Source: Chloroflexota bacterium (GTDB lineage Bacteria; Chloroflexota; Anaerolineae; Aggregatilineales; UBA2796). From it: DNA of 24,856 nucleotides. Numbering within the stretch: the first letter of the stretch is position 1; each line of letters begins with the position of its first letter. A program made the translations under genes and the position numbers. The DNA is taken from contig RFIM01000018.1 of the NCBI GenBank assembly GCA_003695215.1, positions 1 through 24,856 of the forward strand, read 5' to 3'. Under the pieces are notes generated by a model. The model saw only the letters and a list, made by a program, of their open reading frames with translations, did not search any database and had not been told where the DNA came from. This document shows positions 1-7,071 of the stretch, piece after piece.

Positions 1-1435
1 CGCGCTCCAGCTCCACGAAAAAAAGCGGGCCTTTGGTGTAGACGATTGCCCCATAAGATATACCCACATAGCTGCGCACAGGCAAGTCTAAAGGCAAGTC
101 TGGCAGGCCGCGCGCCAAGTAATTTGTGTAGCGCTGTTGAAAGCTATCCACATAATCCTCACCGACCTTCGGATCGGCGTATGCAGCGCGGAAATAGACA
201 AATTCCGTGTAGCTGGTGAGCGATTCGTCAATCCAAGGCAGGGCGACCTGATTGTTGCCGACCAGCGCGTAGAACCATTGATGCCCGATCTCATGCGCGA
301 TCACAACTTCCAAAAAGCGATTGCCTTGAACCCAAGCGCGCTCGGCGATCTGGATGATGCCTGGAAACTCCACGCCACTAGGCGTCGGATTCTGCGCCAC
401 AACCAGCTCAGCATACGGATATTCGCCGAAAGTCGCGTTGAAAATTTGCAGCGCCTGCACAGCGTACTGCATGGCGACCTTCGTGCCGTCTGTTGGCGAG
501 TCGGCCTGATCGCGATAGTGGAGCATGACGATCCGCGTGCCATCTGCCCGAGTCTCTGTGACCATGTAGCGCTTGCTCGCCTGAAAGGCGTGATCGCGCA
601 TTGGGCCAGTTACATCGCGATAAGTGATAGTGCCATCAGCGTTGCGCCTGGTCTCGACGATCACGCCGCTCATCGCCACAACCATTTCCGCAGGTAAGGT
701 GAGCTGCACCTCGTACAAGCCTATCTCTGTATAGCTTGGATCGCCCTGCGGCGACGGCAAGTCCGTCCACCAGCCGATGCCTGGCTCGTACACTGAGAGC
801 GTTGGATACCACGCTGTGGCCGAGACCACATCGTTGACATAGCCAAAGCGTCCGTAGCTTGTGTTCAGGCCGCGCGTCATGACCAACGTGAAGTCCATGC
901 GCAGCTCGACCGACTCGCCATCTTGCAGTGGCACAGGCAATGGCACGCCCATGACCGAGCGCAGATTCGAGAGGCTTGGCTCGACCTTGACGCCGTTCAC
1001 CTCAACGTGATGCACATTCATGCGTCCGCCGAGCGCAGGCGTGTTAGCGTATAGCCGAAAGACCAGCAGATCGAGCGCCTCGCCAGTGCGGTTAGTGAAG
1101 CGCACGCGCTGCGCAGCACGAAAGACGGCATCTGGCTCAAAGCTCAGGCGCGCCACGATGAAATAACGGTTAGCGTCCACAAAGCGGTCGACATCATCGG
1201 CGAAGGCAGGCTTCATCGCCTTTTTATGCGCGCCTACGTCTTCCCAATCTACCTCAGGCAAGTCCAGCAGCGGCGGCGTAGGCACACTCGTCGGCGTGGT
1301 GAGCGGCGCAGCTGTCTCAGTTGGCTGAAGAGTCGGCTGTGCGCTGAAGGCAGCCTCAGGCGCAGATAGGCTGAAGGCGATGAGCGCAAACACGCCCAGC
1401 AAGCCGAGCGCGATCAGACGGAACAGCATTTTCAT
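1..1435 (-). CDS. Secreted M1-family zinc metallopeptidase (C-terminus beyond window)
   Basis: Gluzincin aminopeptidase of family M1, truncated by the left edge; 478 residues are visible. The zinc site is clear: HEIGH at residues 381-385, followed by Glu404 in WIDES, which is the HExxH-x18-E spacing of the family. GVEFPGI upstream stands where M1 enzymes carry the GxMEN-type exopeptidase motif, so that motif is degenerate. Tyr466 in VYTKG fits the catalytic tyrosine position. The N-terminus has a hydrophobic segment (about residues 4-24) followed by a Thr/Pro-rich linker, so the enzyme is probably exported and tethered outside the membrane. The ATG at 1435 is chosen because AGGA lies eight bases upstream; an in-frame ATG two codons later is possible. 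It lies 52 bases downstream of the glycosyltransferase gene and may be cotranscribed with it. Family certain; substrate unknown. Confidence 0.9.
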   Translation of the reverse strand, partial: MKMLFRLIALGLLGVFALIAFSLSAPEAAFSAQPTLQPTETAAPLTTPTSVPTPPLLDLPEVDWEDVGAHKKAMKPAFADDVDRFVDANRYFIVARLSFEPDAVFRAAQRVRFTNRTGEALDLLVFRLYANTPALGGRMNVHHVEVNGVKVEPSLSNLRSVMGVPLPVPLQDGESVELRMDFTLVMTRGLNTSYGRFGYVNDVVSATAWYPTLSVYEPGIGWWTDLPSPQGDPSYTEIGLYEVQLTLPAEMVVAMSGVIVETRRNADGTITYRDVTGPMRDHAFQASKRYMVTETRADGTRIVMLHYRDQADSPTDGTKVAMQYAVQALQIFNATFGEYPYAELVVAQNPTPSGVEFPGIIQIAERAWVQGNRFLEVVIAHEIGHQWFYALVGNNQVALPWIDESLTSYTEFVYFRAAYADPKVGEDYVDSFQQRYTNYLARGLPDLPLDLPVRSYVGISYGAIVYTKGPLFFVELER

Positions 1436-1487
1436 AGCGGCAGTCCTGAGCACATAGTGCGCTAAATCTTAGCACGTTTTACAGCGC

Positions 1488-2447
1488 TCAGCAAAACCAG
1501 CGACGCAAGTCATGCCATGTGGCACGCCGCTTGGCGCTCAACAAACGGCGTTTGGCGAGCATTTTCCTGCGCAAGCGCCATGCCTGTGCATAGGCCGTCA
1601 ATGAAGTCGGCTCGCGCAGGAGCATGTAGGCCAAAATGCCGATCTCATAGGTGAGAAACGGCAAGCTATCGCGCAGCAAGTGTGCAGGGAAGTCATTCTT
1701 GAGCAACAGCAGATAGCGATTGCGCACTGCCAGACGGCGCATCCAGCGCGGCAAATTGGCGCGCTTGTTCGGTCGAAACGTGCGAATGTGCTGCGCGCGC
1801 GCCTCAGGCAGGTACAGGCATTGCCAGCCGCACAGCTGCGCACGCCAACATACATCGATATCTTCCTTGTGCATGAAGAAGTCTTCATCGAAGACCTCGC
1901 CATCGAGCGCGATATCGCTGAGCATGGCGCGCCGATAACAGGCTGCAGCGCCATCCACGCCAAAAACCTCAGTGCGCCGAGTCGGCCTTTGTGCGATTGG
2001 CACATTCTCAGCGATCAAGCCTTGACGGCGCGTGCGGCGCATGAACAAGCCTGCGCTATCTACCGCATAAGGCGGCGCTTCTAGCGAATCGCAGCGTAGC
2101 AGGCACGCCGCGAGCATGCCCGCGCGCGGCTGAGCCTCAAAGGCCTGCAGCGCCTGCGCACAAAAATCAGGCGCCAAGCGCACATCAGGATTCAAGGTCA
2201 GCACGTACGGCTCATCAGCCATAGCCAGCAGGCGATTGTGCGCCGCAGCGTAGCCGAGATTGATCGGCGATTCGATCAGCGTGAGCGCGTGCTGCCGAAC
2301 AATTTGGCGCGTCGCGTCGCTGGACGCATTGTCGAAGACGCGGACGCGCAACGGCACGTCCAACTGCTGGCTGCAGGCTGCTTCAAGGCACATCTGCAGC
2401 GTCGCCGCGCTATTGTGCGTCACAATATGAATGGCAAACGCGCTCAT
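1488..2447 (-). CDS. Glycosyltransferase family 2 (rhamnosyltransferase-like)
   Basis: Cytoplasmic GT-A fold glycosyltransferase of 319 residues that should transfer a sugar from a nucleotide-sugar donor to a growing glycan or lipid carrier. Visible marks are the N-terminal strand with VTHNS (residues 9-13), the nucleotide-contacting DNAS (39-42), NLGYAAAHN, the metal-binding NPD (86-88) in the DxD position, and FFMHKEDIDVCWR near residue 190, typical of the rhamnosyltransferase-like branch (WbbL type). The ATG lies one base after the stop of the upstream biotin-carrier gene, which suggests translational coupling, though the two proteins have no obvious shared pathway. The C-terminal 60 residues are basic with one hydrophobic stretch and may bind the membrane. 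Donor and acceptor cannot be told from sequence. Confidence 0.88.
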   Translation of the reverse strand: MSAFAIHIVTHNSAATLQMCLEAACSQQLDVPLRVRVFDNASSDATRQIVRQHALTLIESPINLGYAAAHNRLLAMADEPYVLTLNPDVRLAPDFCAQALQAFEAQPRAGMLAACLLRCDSLEAPPYAVDSAGLFMRRTRRQGLIAENVPIAQRPTRRTEVFGVDGAAACYRRAMLSDIALDGEVFDEDFFMHKEDIDVCWRAQLCGWQCLYLPEARAQHIRTFRPNKRANLPRWMRRLAVRNRYLLLLKNDFPAHLLRDSLPFLTYEIGILAYMLLREPTSLTAYAQAWRLRRKMLAKRRLLSAKRRATWHDLRRWFC

Positions 2448-2448
2448 C

Positions 2449-2943
2449 TCAGCTGAGCGTGATCAGCGCCTGGTTTTGCTCAACAGCCTGGCCTTTTTCC
2501 ACATGAATACGCTCAACCTTGCCGTCGCGCGGCGCCTTGATCTCGTTCTCCATCTTCATGGATTCAAGCACTACCAAAGCCTGACCTTTGCGCACGTGAT
2601 CGCCTTCGCCAACGCGCACTGTCACGATCAAGCCGGGCATCGGCGAACGTACGGTGATCTCGCCTTGCGCCACGCTGAAGCCGCTTGAAGCGCTCATCAG
2701 GCGCTGTTGGCGCTCATCTAGCACTTCGACCTCATACAGATCGCCTTCGATCAAGACCTGATAGCGCCCTTCTTGCCGCTCGACCAGCGCCTCGACGCTC
2801 TTGTTGTTGATCAATGCCGAGTAGAGCGCTTCCGAGATGTGCCGAAAATCCACCTCGCGCGCCTGCCCGTTGATCAGCAAACGCCCATCTTTATCTAGTT
2901 CGATCTCAAATTTCTGCCCGTTCACTGTCGCTAGGTATTTCAT
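2449..2943 (-). CDS. Biotin carboxyl carrier / biotin-lipoyl attachment protein
   Basis: Small protein (164 residues) carrying a C-terminal biotinyl domain. PMPG (101-104) and ESMKMEN with Lys130 as the biotinylated residue are both present, followed by the usual second half ending in ITLS. The N-terminal ~85 residues form a separate beta-rich segment like that preceding the carrier domain in propionyl/acetyl-CoA or pyruvate carboxylase subunits. It probably serves an acyl-CoA carboxylase whose other subunits are not in this window. A TTG at 2958 would add five residues, but ATG at 2943 gives the natural MKYLATV start. Only one base separates its stop from the downstream glycosyltransferase start. 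A free-standing BCCP (AccB) or the carrier part of a decarboxylase are alternatives. Confidence 0.88.
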   Translation of the reverse strand: MKYLATVNGQKFEIELDKDGRLLINGQAREVDFRHISEALYSALINNKSVEALVERQEGRYQVLIEGDLYEVEVLDERQQRLMSASSGFSVAQGEITVRSPMPGLIVTVRVGEGDHVRKGQALVVLESMKMENEIKAPRDGKVERIHVEKGQAVEQNQALITLS

Positions 2944-2978
2944 AGAGTTTCTCGCCAAAGTGCAGAAAACGCGCCACC

Positions 2979-2984
2979 ATTATA
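2979..2984 (-). promoter_or_regulatory. Candidate -10 element for the biotin-carrier gene
   Basis: On the minus strand this reads TATAAT in the context GCGCTATAATGG, 35 bases before the chosen ATG at 2943. No convincing -35 hexamer is visible at 16-18 bases. Similar elements precede the genes at 4074 and 7072. Confidence 0.45.
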
Positions 2985-3099
2985 GCGCCTCGGCCGCTGA
3001 TTCAGGAGCATAATGGCCTTATCGAAATTCATATGAAGCTTACATACAACATCTACGAGATTTCTGCGTTTAGCCTCTAATACAAACCTGAAGTGGGTT

Positions 3100-3105
3100 T
3101 ATACT
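3100..3105 (+). promoter_or_regulatory. Candidate -10 element for the methyltransferase gene
   Basis: TATACT (5 of 6 matches to TATAAT) stands 33 bases upstream of the chosen start at 3139 in a locally AT-rich stretch of the divergent intergenic region 2944-3138. No clear -35 box is seen. Confidence 0.35.
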
Positions 3106-3138
3106 ATAGGCTATACGCCAAATTTAAGGATGAGCCAG

Positions 3139-4014
3139 ATGCGACCACCACAGAGTAATCGAGAGGCAGTGCAATTGGCATATCAGACCGAGGATGGGCT
3201 GAGCTTGCGGCAGCGCATTCACGAGGTTTATAGTTTTCCGCAAATTAGCTTTGTGGAATGGGTGCTGAGCCGAATTCAATGGCGCGGCGATGAATACGTC
3301 CTGGATATTGGTGCAGGCAACGGCGCATATTTCGAGCCGATCCAAAGCCGCATTCCGCAAGGTACGCTAATCGCGGGCGATCTCTCAATGGGCATGGCGC
3401 GCTGTGCAGCGCTGCACCCTGCAGCAGGCCACATCTTGAACCTGGACGCCGAGCGCTTGCCTTTCCCTAAGCACACCTTTGATGTCGTGCTGGCGAATCA
3501 TGTCCTGTTTCACGTGACCGATGTGAATCGCGCGCTGAGCGAGATTCAGCGCGTTCTCAAGCCTAGCGGCGTGCTGTTGGCTTCTACCAACAGCCAAACG
3601 AACATGCCTGAGCTAGATATGCTCTTCAAGCGAGTCTTTGGCTTGCTCGGTGTGCGCCCAAAGACGGCGAGCTTGGCTGAGCCGCAACCGCACTTTCATC
3701 TGGAAGATGCGCCGCGCCTTGCTGCGCGCCATTTCTTCGCTGTGGCGCGCTATGATCTGCCCAGTGTCTTGATCTTCCCTGAAGCGCAGCCGCTGATTGA
3801 CTACGTCCGCAGCACACGCGCCCTGCGCGAACTGCTCCTGCCGCCTAGCATCGCTTGGGAAGACTTCATGAACGTATTCGCCGACCAAGTGCAGCGCCTC
3901 ATCAACCACTATGGCGAGCTGGTCGTCAGCAAGCTCTCAGGCGTGATTGTCGCCAGCAATATGGGCGGCTTCTGCCGCGAGTACGTGCAAAAATTGCGCC
4001 TTGCCCAAGGCTGA
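3139..4014 (+). CDS. Class I SAM-dependent methyltransferase
   Basis: Protein of 291 residues with a Rossmann-type methyltransferase fold. Motif I is VLDIGAGNG (residues 54-62), with the SAM-binding acidic residue in AGDLSMGMA, a motif II/III region AERLPFPKHTFDVVLANHVLFHV, and the post-motif LSEIQRVLKPSGVLLAS. This pattern is that of the Methyltransf_11 (UbiE/BioC-like) group that methylates small molecules. Start choice: an ATG at 3130 overlaps its own AAGGA, whereas ATG 3139 has AAGGA eight bases upstream, so 3139 is preferred. The C-terminal 120 residues are helical and variable, presumably for substrate binding. It is transcribed divergently from the biotin-carrier gene. The substrate cannot be inferred. 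Confidence 0.88.
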   Translation: MRPPQSNREAVQLAYQTEDGLSLRQRIHEVYSFPQISFVEWVLSRIQWRGDEYVLDIGAGNGAYFEPIQSRIPQGTLIAGDLSMGMARCAALHPAAGHILNLDAERLPFPKHTFDVVLANHVLFHVTDVNRALSEIQRVLKPSGVLLASTNSQTNMPELDMLFKRVFGLLGVRPKTASLAEPQPHFHLEDAPRLAARHFFAVARYDLPSVLIFPEAQPLIDYVRSTRALRELLLPPSIAWEDFMNVFADQVQRLINHYGELVVSKLSGVIVASNMGGFCREYVQKLRLAQG

Positions 4015-4039
4015 GCTGCTGCATCCGTGCGTTTCGCGC

Positions 4040-4045
4040 TATAAT
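4040..4045 (+). promoter_or_regulatory. Candidate -10 element for the EthD-like gene
   Basis: Perfect TATAAT in the context GCGCTATAATGC, 28 bases before the ATG at 4074. An in-frame ATG (4044) lies inside it, which argues against that ATG being the start. No good -35 hexamer is visible. Confidence 0.45.
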
Positions 4046-4073
4046 GCACGCCAAAGCAGCATGGAAACGCACT

Positions 4074-4376
4074 ATGGTCAAAGTCACGATCCTATTCCGC
4101 CAGCCGTTAGATGAAAGGCACTTCGAGCAGCACTATGTAGACGCTTTAGCGCTGCTCGAGAAGCTGCCCGACATTCAGCGGCGCCAAGCCTGCCTTGTGC
4201 TGGGCAGCCCAGCTGGCAGTTCGCCCTACCGACGCATTCTGGAACTTTACTTCGAAAATAATGAGCAGATGGATGCCGCCTTGCGCTCTGCAGAAGGCAC
4301 AGCCGCTGGCACCTTCTTGATGCGTACCTTCGGGCACAGCCTTGAGATCATCTTCTCAGAGGTCTATGAAGAATAG
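4074..4376 (+). CDS. EthD-family dimeric alpha-beta barrel protein
   Basis: Protein of 100 residues with the ferredoxin-like dimeric alpha-beta barrel layout of the EthD family: first strand MVKVTILFRQP, then helix HFEQHYVDALALLEKLP, RRQACLV second strand, YRRILELYF third strand, a helix with MDAALRSAEG and a last strand GHSLEIIFSEVYE. Members are small accessory or uncharacterised proteins; EthD itself supports degradation of alkyl ethers, but no function follows from that here. The start at 4074 is chosen because the first strand begins there; an in-frame ATG at 4044 would add ten residues and overlaps the putative -10 element. Its end overlaps the start of the next small gene by 11 bases. 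Confidence 0.75.
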   Translation: MVKVTILFRQPLDERHFEQHYVDALALLEKLPDIQRRQACLVLGSPAGSSPYRRILELYFENNEQMDAALRSAEGTAAGTFLMRTFGHSLEIIFSEVYEE

Positions 4377-4524
4377 CGCTGCGCTGATCGCTGCCATCTT
4401 GCTCGCCGCGCTGATCGCACTCGGGACGGCGCTGGCGCTCTTGCCGCCGCCGCCTCTGGCGCCCACACCGACCTTCCCGCTGGGCATAGACTTGCCCGAG
4501 AAGTTACCGCGCATCCCGCGCTGA
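4366..4524 (+). CDS. Small single-pass membrane protein, hypothetical
   Basis: A 52-residue reading frame starting with MKNSAALI, with one strongly hydrophobic segment (about residues 4-25) followed by a Pro-rich stretch (LPPPPLAPTPTFP) and a short polar tail ending RIPR. I do not recognise a family. Its ATG overlaps the end of the EthD-like gene (stop at 4374-4376), an AGAGG lies just upstream, and the A24 peptidase gene follows after 11 bases. Tight packing supports translation. The layout, a hydrophobic helix with a short extracytoplasmic tail, suits a small membrane anchor or a subunit of a membrane complex, but nothing in it shows a function. Could be a spurious frame. Confidence 0.5.
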   Translation: MKNSAALIAAILLAALIALGTALALLPPPPLAPTPTFPLGIDLPEKLPRIPR

Positions 4525-4535
4525 GGAGAACGCGC

Positions 4536-5357
4536 ATGGTGAATTGGTTCGTGCCGCTTGCAGCCCTGCTCGGCTTGATCGTAGGCGGCGTGGTGAATTG
4601 GCTAGCCGATTATCTGCCCTACACGGCGCGGCTTGGCCTGCCATCTTACCCTGATGGCACGGCGCGCCCGCGCTCGGCGTGGCTCGGCCTCAGCGCCTTC
4701 TTGCTCGGTCGGCGCTCCTCGCCGAGCGGCGCAGCGCTCTCGCTGCGCCATCCTCTGACCGAGATCGGCGTGGCAGCGCTGTTCGCTTACATCGCCTCAG
4801 AGTCAGCGCAGGATGCGCTGCGGGCCTTCTTCTTGATGGGCAACGTGGCGATCTTGGCGTTGATCACCATCATTGACCTTGAGCATCGCATGATCTTGTA
4901 CCTAGTGATCGTGCCATCATGCCTGTACGCGCTCCTAGGCGCAGCCCTGCTCAATGAGCGGCTTGTGCCGAACCTGCGCTTCAGCGATTACCTGCTTGGC
5001 GGCGCCGTCGGCTTCGGCTTGTTTTTCGTGATGTACTTAGGCGGCCTTTTGTTCAATTATATCGCCTCAAACGCGCGCGGCGCGCCGATCACCGAATCAG
5101 CCTTCGGCGATGGCGACGTGCTGTTGGCGACTCTAGCAGGCTTCATGCTCGGCTGGCAGGCGCTGATCTACGCCGTGATGATCGCAGTCTTCGCCGGCGG
5201 CTTGGGCGCATTTTTATACCTGAGCCTGCGCATGCTGATACGCGGGCGCTATGAATGGTTCACAGCGCTGCCTTACGGCCAGTATATCGTTTTAGGGACG
5301 CTGATCATGCTCCTGTGGCGCGCCGAGGTCTTGGCATTTTTCGGCGTGCGCTTCTGA
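4536..5357 (+). CDS. Prepilin peptidase, A24 (type IV leader peptidase) family
   Basis: Polytopic membrane aspartyl peptidase of 273 residues that should cleave leader peptides of type IV pilin-like proteins. Visible marks are an N-terminal transmembrane helix with NWLADYLP, the RHPLTEIG motif (71-78) matching RYPLVE of the family, catalytic Asp114 in IDLEHRMI, and the GxGD motif FGDGD (190-194) with Asp194, then AGFMLGW. The cytoplasmic N-terminal loop is shortened and lacks the paired CxxC motifs of long (methylating) PilD-type enzymes, so methyltransferase activity is doubtful. Strong GAGGAG ribosome binding site ten bases before the ATG. No pilin genes are in the window. Confidence 0.88.
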   Translation: MVNWFVPLAALLGLIVGGVVNWLADYLPYTARLGLPSYPDGTARPRSAWLGLSAFLLGRRSSPSGAALSLRHPLTEIGVAALFAYIASESAQDALRAFFLMGNVAILALITIIDLEHRMILYLVIVPSCLYALLGAALLNERLVPNLRFSDYLLGGAVGFGLFFVMYLGGLLFNYIASNARGAPITESAFGDGDVLLATLAGFMLGWQALIYAVMIAVFAGGLGAFLYLSLRMLIRGRYEWFTALPYGQYIVLGTLIMLLWRAEVLAFFGVRF

Positions 5358-5423
5358 GGCATGTTGCCGATCGGGCTGCGAAGCGCTAGGCTTAAGGCAT
5401 GAGCGAATTATTGGTGGTGAGCT

Positions 5424-6986
5424 ATGACATGGGCTTCACAAGCGCCTGTTCACCTGAACGGGCAGTCGAATAACCTGATCATCTCGACCAGCCCTGCCAC
5501 AGGGCGCAAGCTGGGCGAGGTACGCACAACGCCTTTAGATGCCCTGCCTGAGATTGTGGCGCGGGCGCGCCAAGCGCAAAAAGCCTGGTTCGAGGCAGGC
5601 CTAGCATTCCGCCTTGAGGTGATGCGCCGCTGGCAGGACGCGCTGCGCCGCAACTTCGACCGCATCGTCGGCATGGTCGTGGCAGAGCAAGGCAGGCCGC
5701 CTTTTGAAGCGCTGACCGAGTTCCTGACCGCTATTGAGCTGATCGCCTACTATCGGCGTAGCGCGCCGCGCGCCTTGGCGCCCAAACGCCATTTCGTCCT
5801 GCTCGATCCGCACCATCAGCACTGGACTGTGCGTCAGCCCTATGGCGTCGTCTTGAGCATTACGCCATGGAACTTCCCAATCATCCTGACTATCACGCCA
5901 ATGGTTGCGGCGCTACTGACAGGCAACGCTGTGATCTGGAAGCCTTCCGAATACAGCACGCAGGTTGCTGAGCTGATCGCGCAGACCTTGCGCGAGTCAG
6001 GCATTCCCGAGGGCGTCTTCCATCTGGTTCACGGCGCTGGCGAAGTTGGCGCGGCGCTCATTGCCCAGCAGCCTGATAAGATTTGCTTCACAGGCAGCAC
6101 AGCCACAGGGCGCAAGATCGCGGCCGCGGCTGGTGAACGCTTGATTCCTGTCACTTTAGAGCTAGGCGCTAAAGATGCCGCGCTGGTGCTGGAAGATGCC
6201 GATCTCGAGCGCACGGCGCATGGCATCATCTGGGGCGCGCTTTTCAACGCAGGGCAAGCCTGCCTGAGCATTGAGCGCGTCTACGTCATGCGCGCCGTAG
6301 CTGAGCCGCTAATGCAGACAATGGCAGCTGCGATTGAGAAATTCGTCGCTGTTGGCGCGGGCGAAGCGCCGCAGGTGAGCATGGGCGTGCTGACCACACA
6401 AGCCCAGCTCGAGATCGTGGATCGGCAAGTGCGCGAGGCGCTCGCTCAAGGCGCTCGCCTGATCTGTGGCGGCAAAATCCTGGAAGGGCATAACGGGCGC
6501 GCCTACGCGCCAACGATCATCACAGACGTCACGCCTGAGATGCGCCTGATGCGCGAGGAGACCTTCGGCCCGATCATTGCAGTAGTGCCGATCGATCGAC
6601 CTGAAGAAGGCGTGCAGGCGATCAACGCGCTCAGCTACGGCTTGACCTGCTCAGTCTGGACGCGCAATCGGGCGCGTGGTTTGGCGCTGCTGGAGCAGGT
6701 GGAAGTCGGCCATGCCAGCTTGAACGACCATATCATCACAGCTAGCGTGCCGCAAGCGCCCTGGGGCGGCGTGAAAAACAGCGGCTATGGGCGCAGCCGC
6801 GGCGTGGAAGGCCTGTACGATATGACCTATGCTAAAGTCTACAGCGCCGAGCGCTTTGCGCCGCTGCCACGAGAGCTGTTCTGGTATCCGTACACGCCCT
6901 TCAAGTACAACCTGCTGCGGCGTTTCATCAGCGTCTATTACGCCACGTCATGGCGCGAGCGGCTTGCTGCGCTCTTCGGACGCTAG
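5424..6986 (+). CDS. NAD(P)-dependent aldehyde dehydrogenase family protein
   Basis: Aldehyde dehydrogenase superfamily enzyme of 520 residues, oxidising an aldehyde to an acid in the cytoplasm. The catalytic set is complete: Asn150 in TPWNFP, Lys173 in WKPSE, coenzyme loop FTGSTATG (222-229), general base Glu246 in LELGAKD, nucleophile Cys280 in NAGQAC, and EETFGPI later. LELGAKD has Ala where most members have a second Gly. After the catalytic domain comes a tail of about 35 residues rich in aromatic and basic residues (FWYPYTPFK, then a hydrophobic amphipathic stretch). Such a tail resembles that of 4,4'-diapolycopene-dialdehyde dehydrogenase-like members and may bind the membrane surface, but that subgroup is a guess. 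Gap of 66 bases after the A24 gene; same orientation. Confidence 0.9.
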   Translation: MTWASQAPVHLNGQSNNLIISTSPATGRKLGEVRTTPLDALPEIVARARQAQKAWFEAGLAFRLEVMRRWQDALRRNFDRIVGMVVAEQGRPPFEALTEFLTAIELIAYYRRSAPRALAPKRHFVLLDPHHQHWTVRQPYGVVLSITPWNFPIILTITPMVAALLTGNAVIWKPSEYSTQVAELIAQTLRESGIPEGVFHLVHGAGEVGAALIAQQPDKICFTGSTATGRKIAAAAGERLIPVTLELGAKDAALVLEDADLERTAHGIIWGALFNAGQACLSIERVYVMRAVAEPLMQTMAAAIEKFVAVGAGEAPQVSMGVLTTQAQLEIVDRQVREALAQGARLICGGKILEGHNGRAYAPTIITDVTPEMRLMREETFGPIIAVVPIDRPEEGVQAINALSYGLTCSVWTRNRARGLALLEQVEVGHASLNDHIITASVPQAPWGGVKNSGYGRSRGVEGLYDMTYAKVYSAERFAPLPRELFWYPYTPFKYNLLRRFISVYYATSWRERLAALFGR

Positions 6987-7011
6987 GCTACCATCTCAGC
7001 ACACGGTTGGG

Positions 7012-7017
7012 TATAAT
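7012..7017 (+). promoter_or_regulatory. Candidate -10 element for the mur-like operon
   Basis: Perfect TATAAT in GGGTATAATGCGC, 54 bases upstream of the GTG at 7072, in the only sizeable gap (85 bases) before the five-gene run. No recognisable -35 hexamer. Confidence 0.45.
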
Positions 7018-7071
7018 GCGCGCTGTTTGGCATTCCTGAACGCATTTCAGCCCAAGAAAGTGTGAGCCTTC

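Noticed and set aside
137..697. 186-residue plus-strand frame at the left edge
   Set aside because: It is antisense to the M1 peptidase, whose HExxH-x18-E motif falls in this stretch on the minus strand.
1457..1480. GCTAA/TTAGC hairpin followed by GTTTT, considered as terminator
   Set aside because: The T-run is on the plus strand, while both flanking genes are on the minus strand; the stem is short and AT-rich.
3855..4073. Longer EthD-like frame starting inside the methyltransferase gene
   Set aside because: The first 73 residues come from another frame of the methyltransferase; the family fold starts at 4074.
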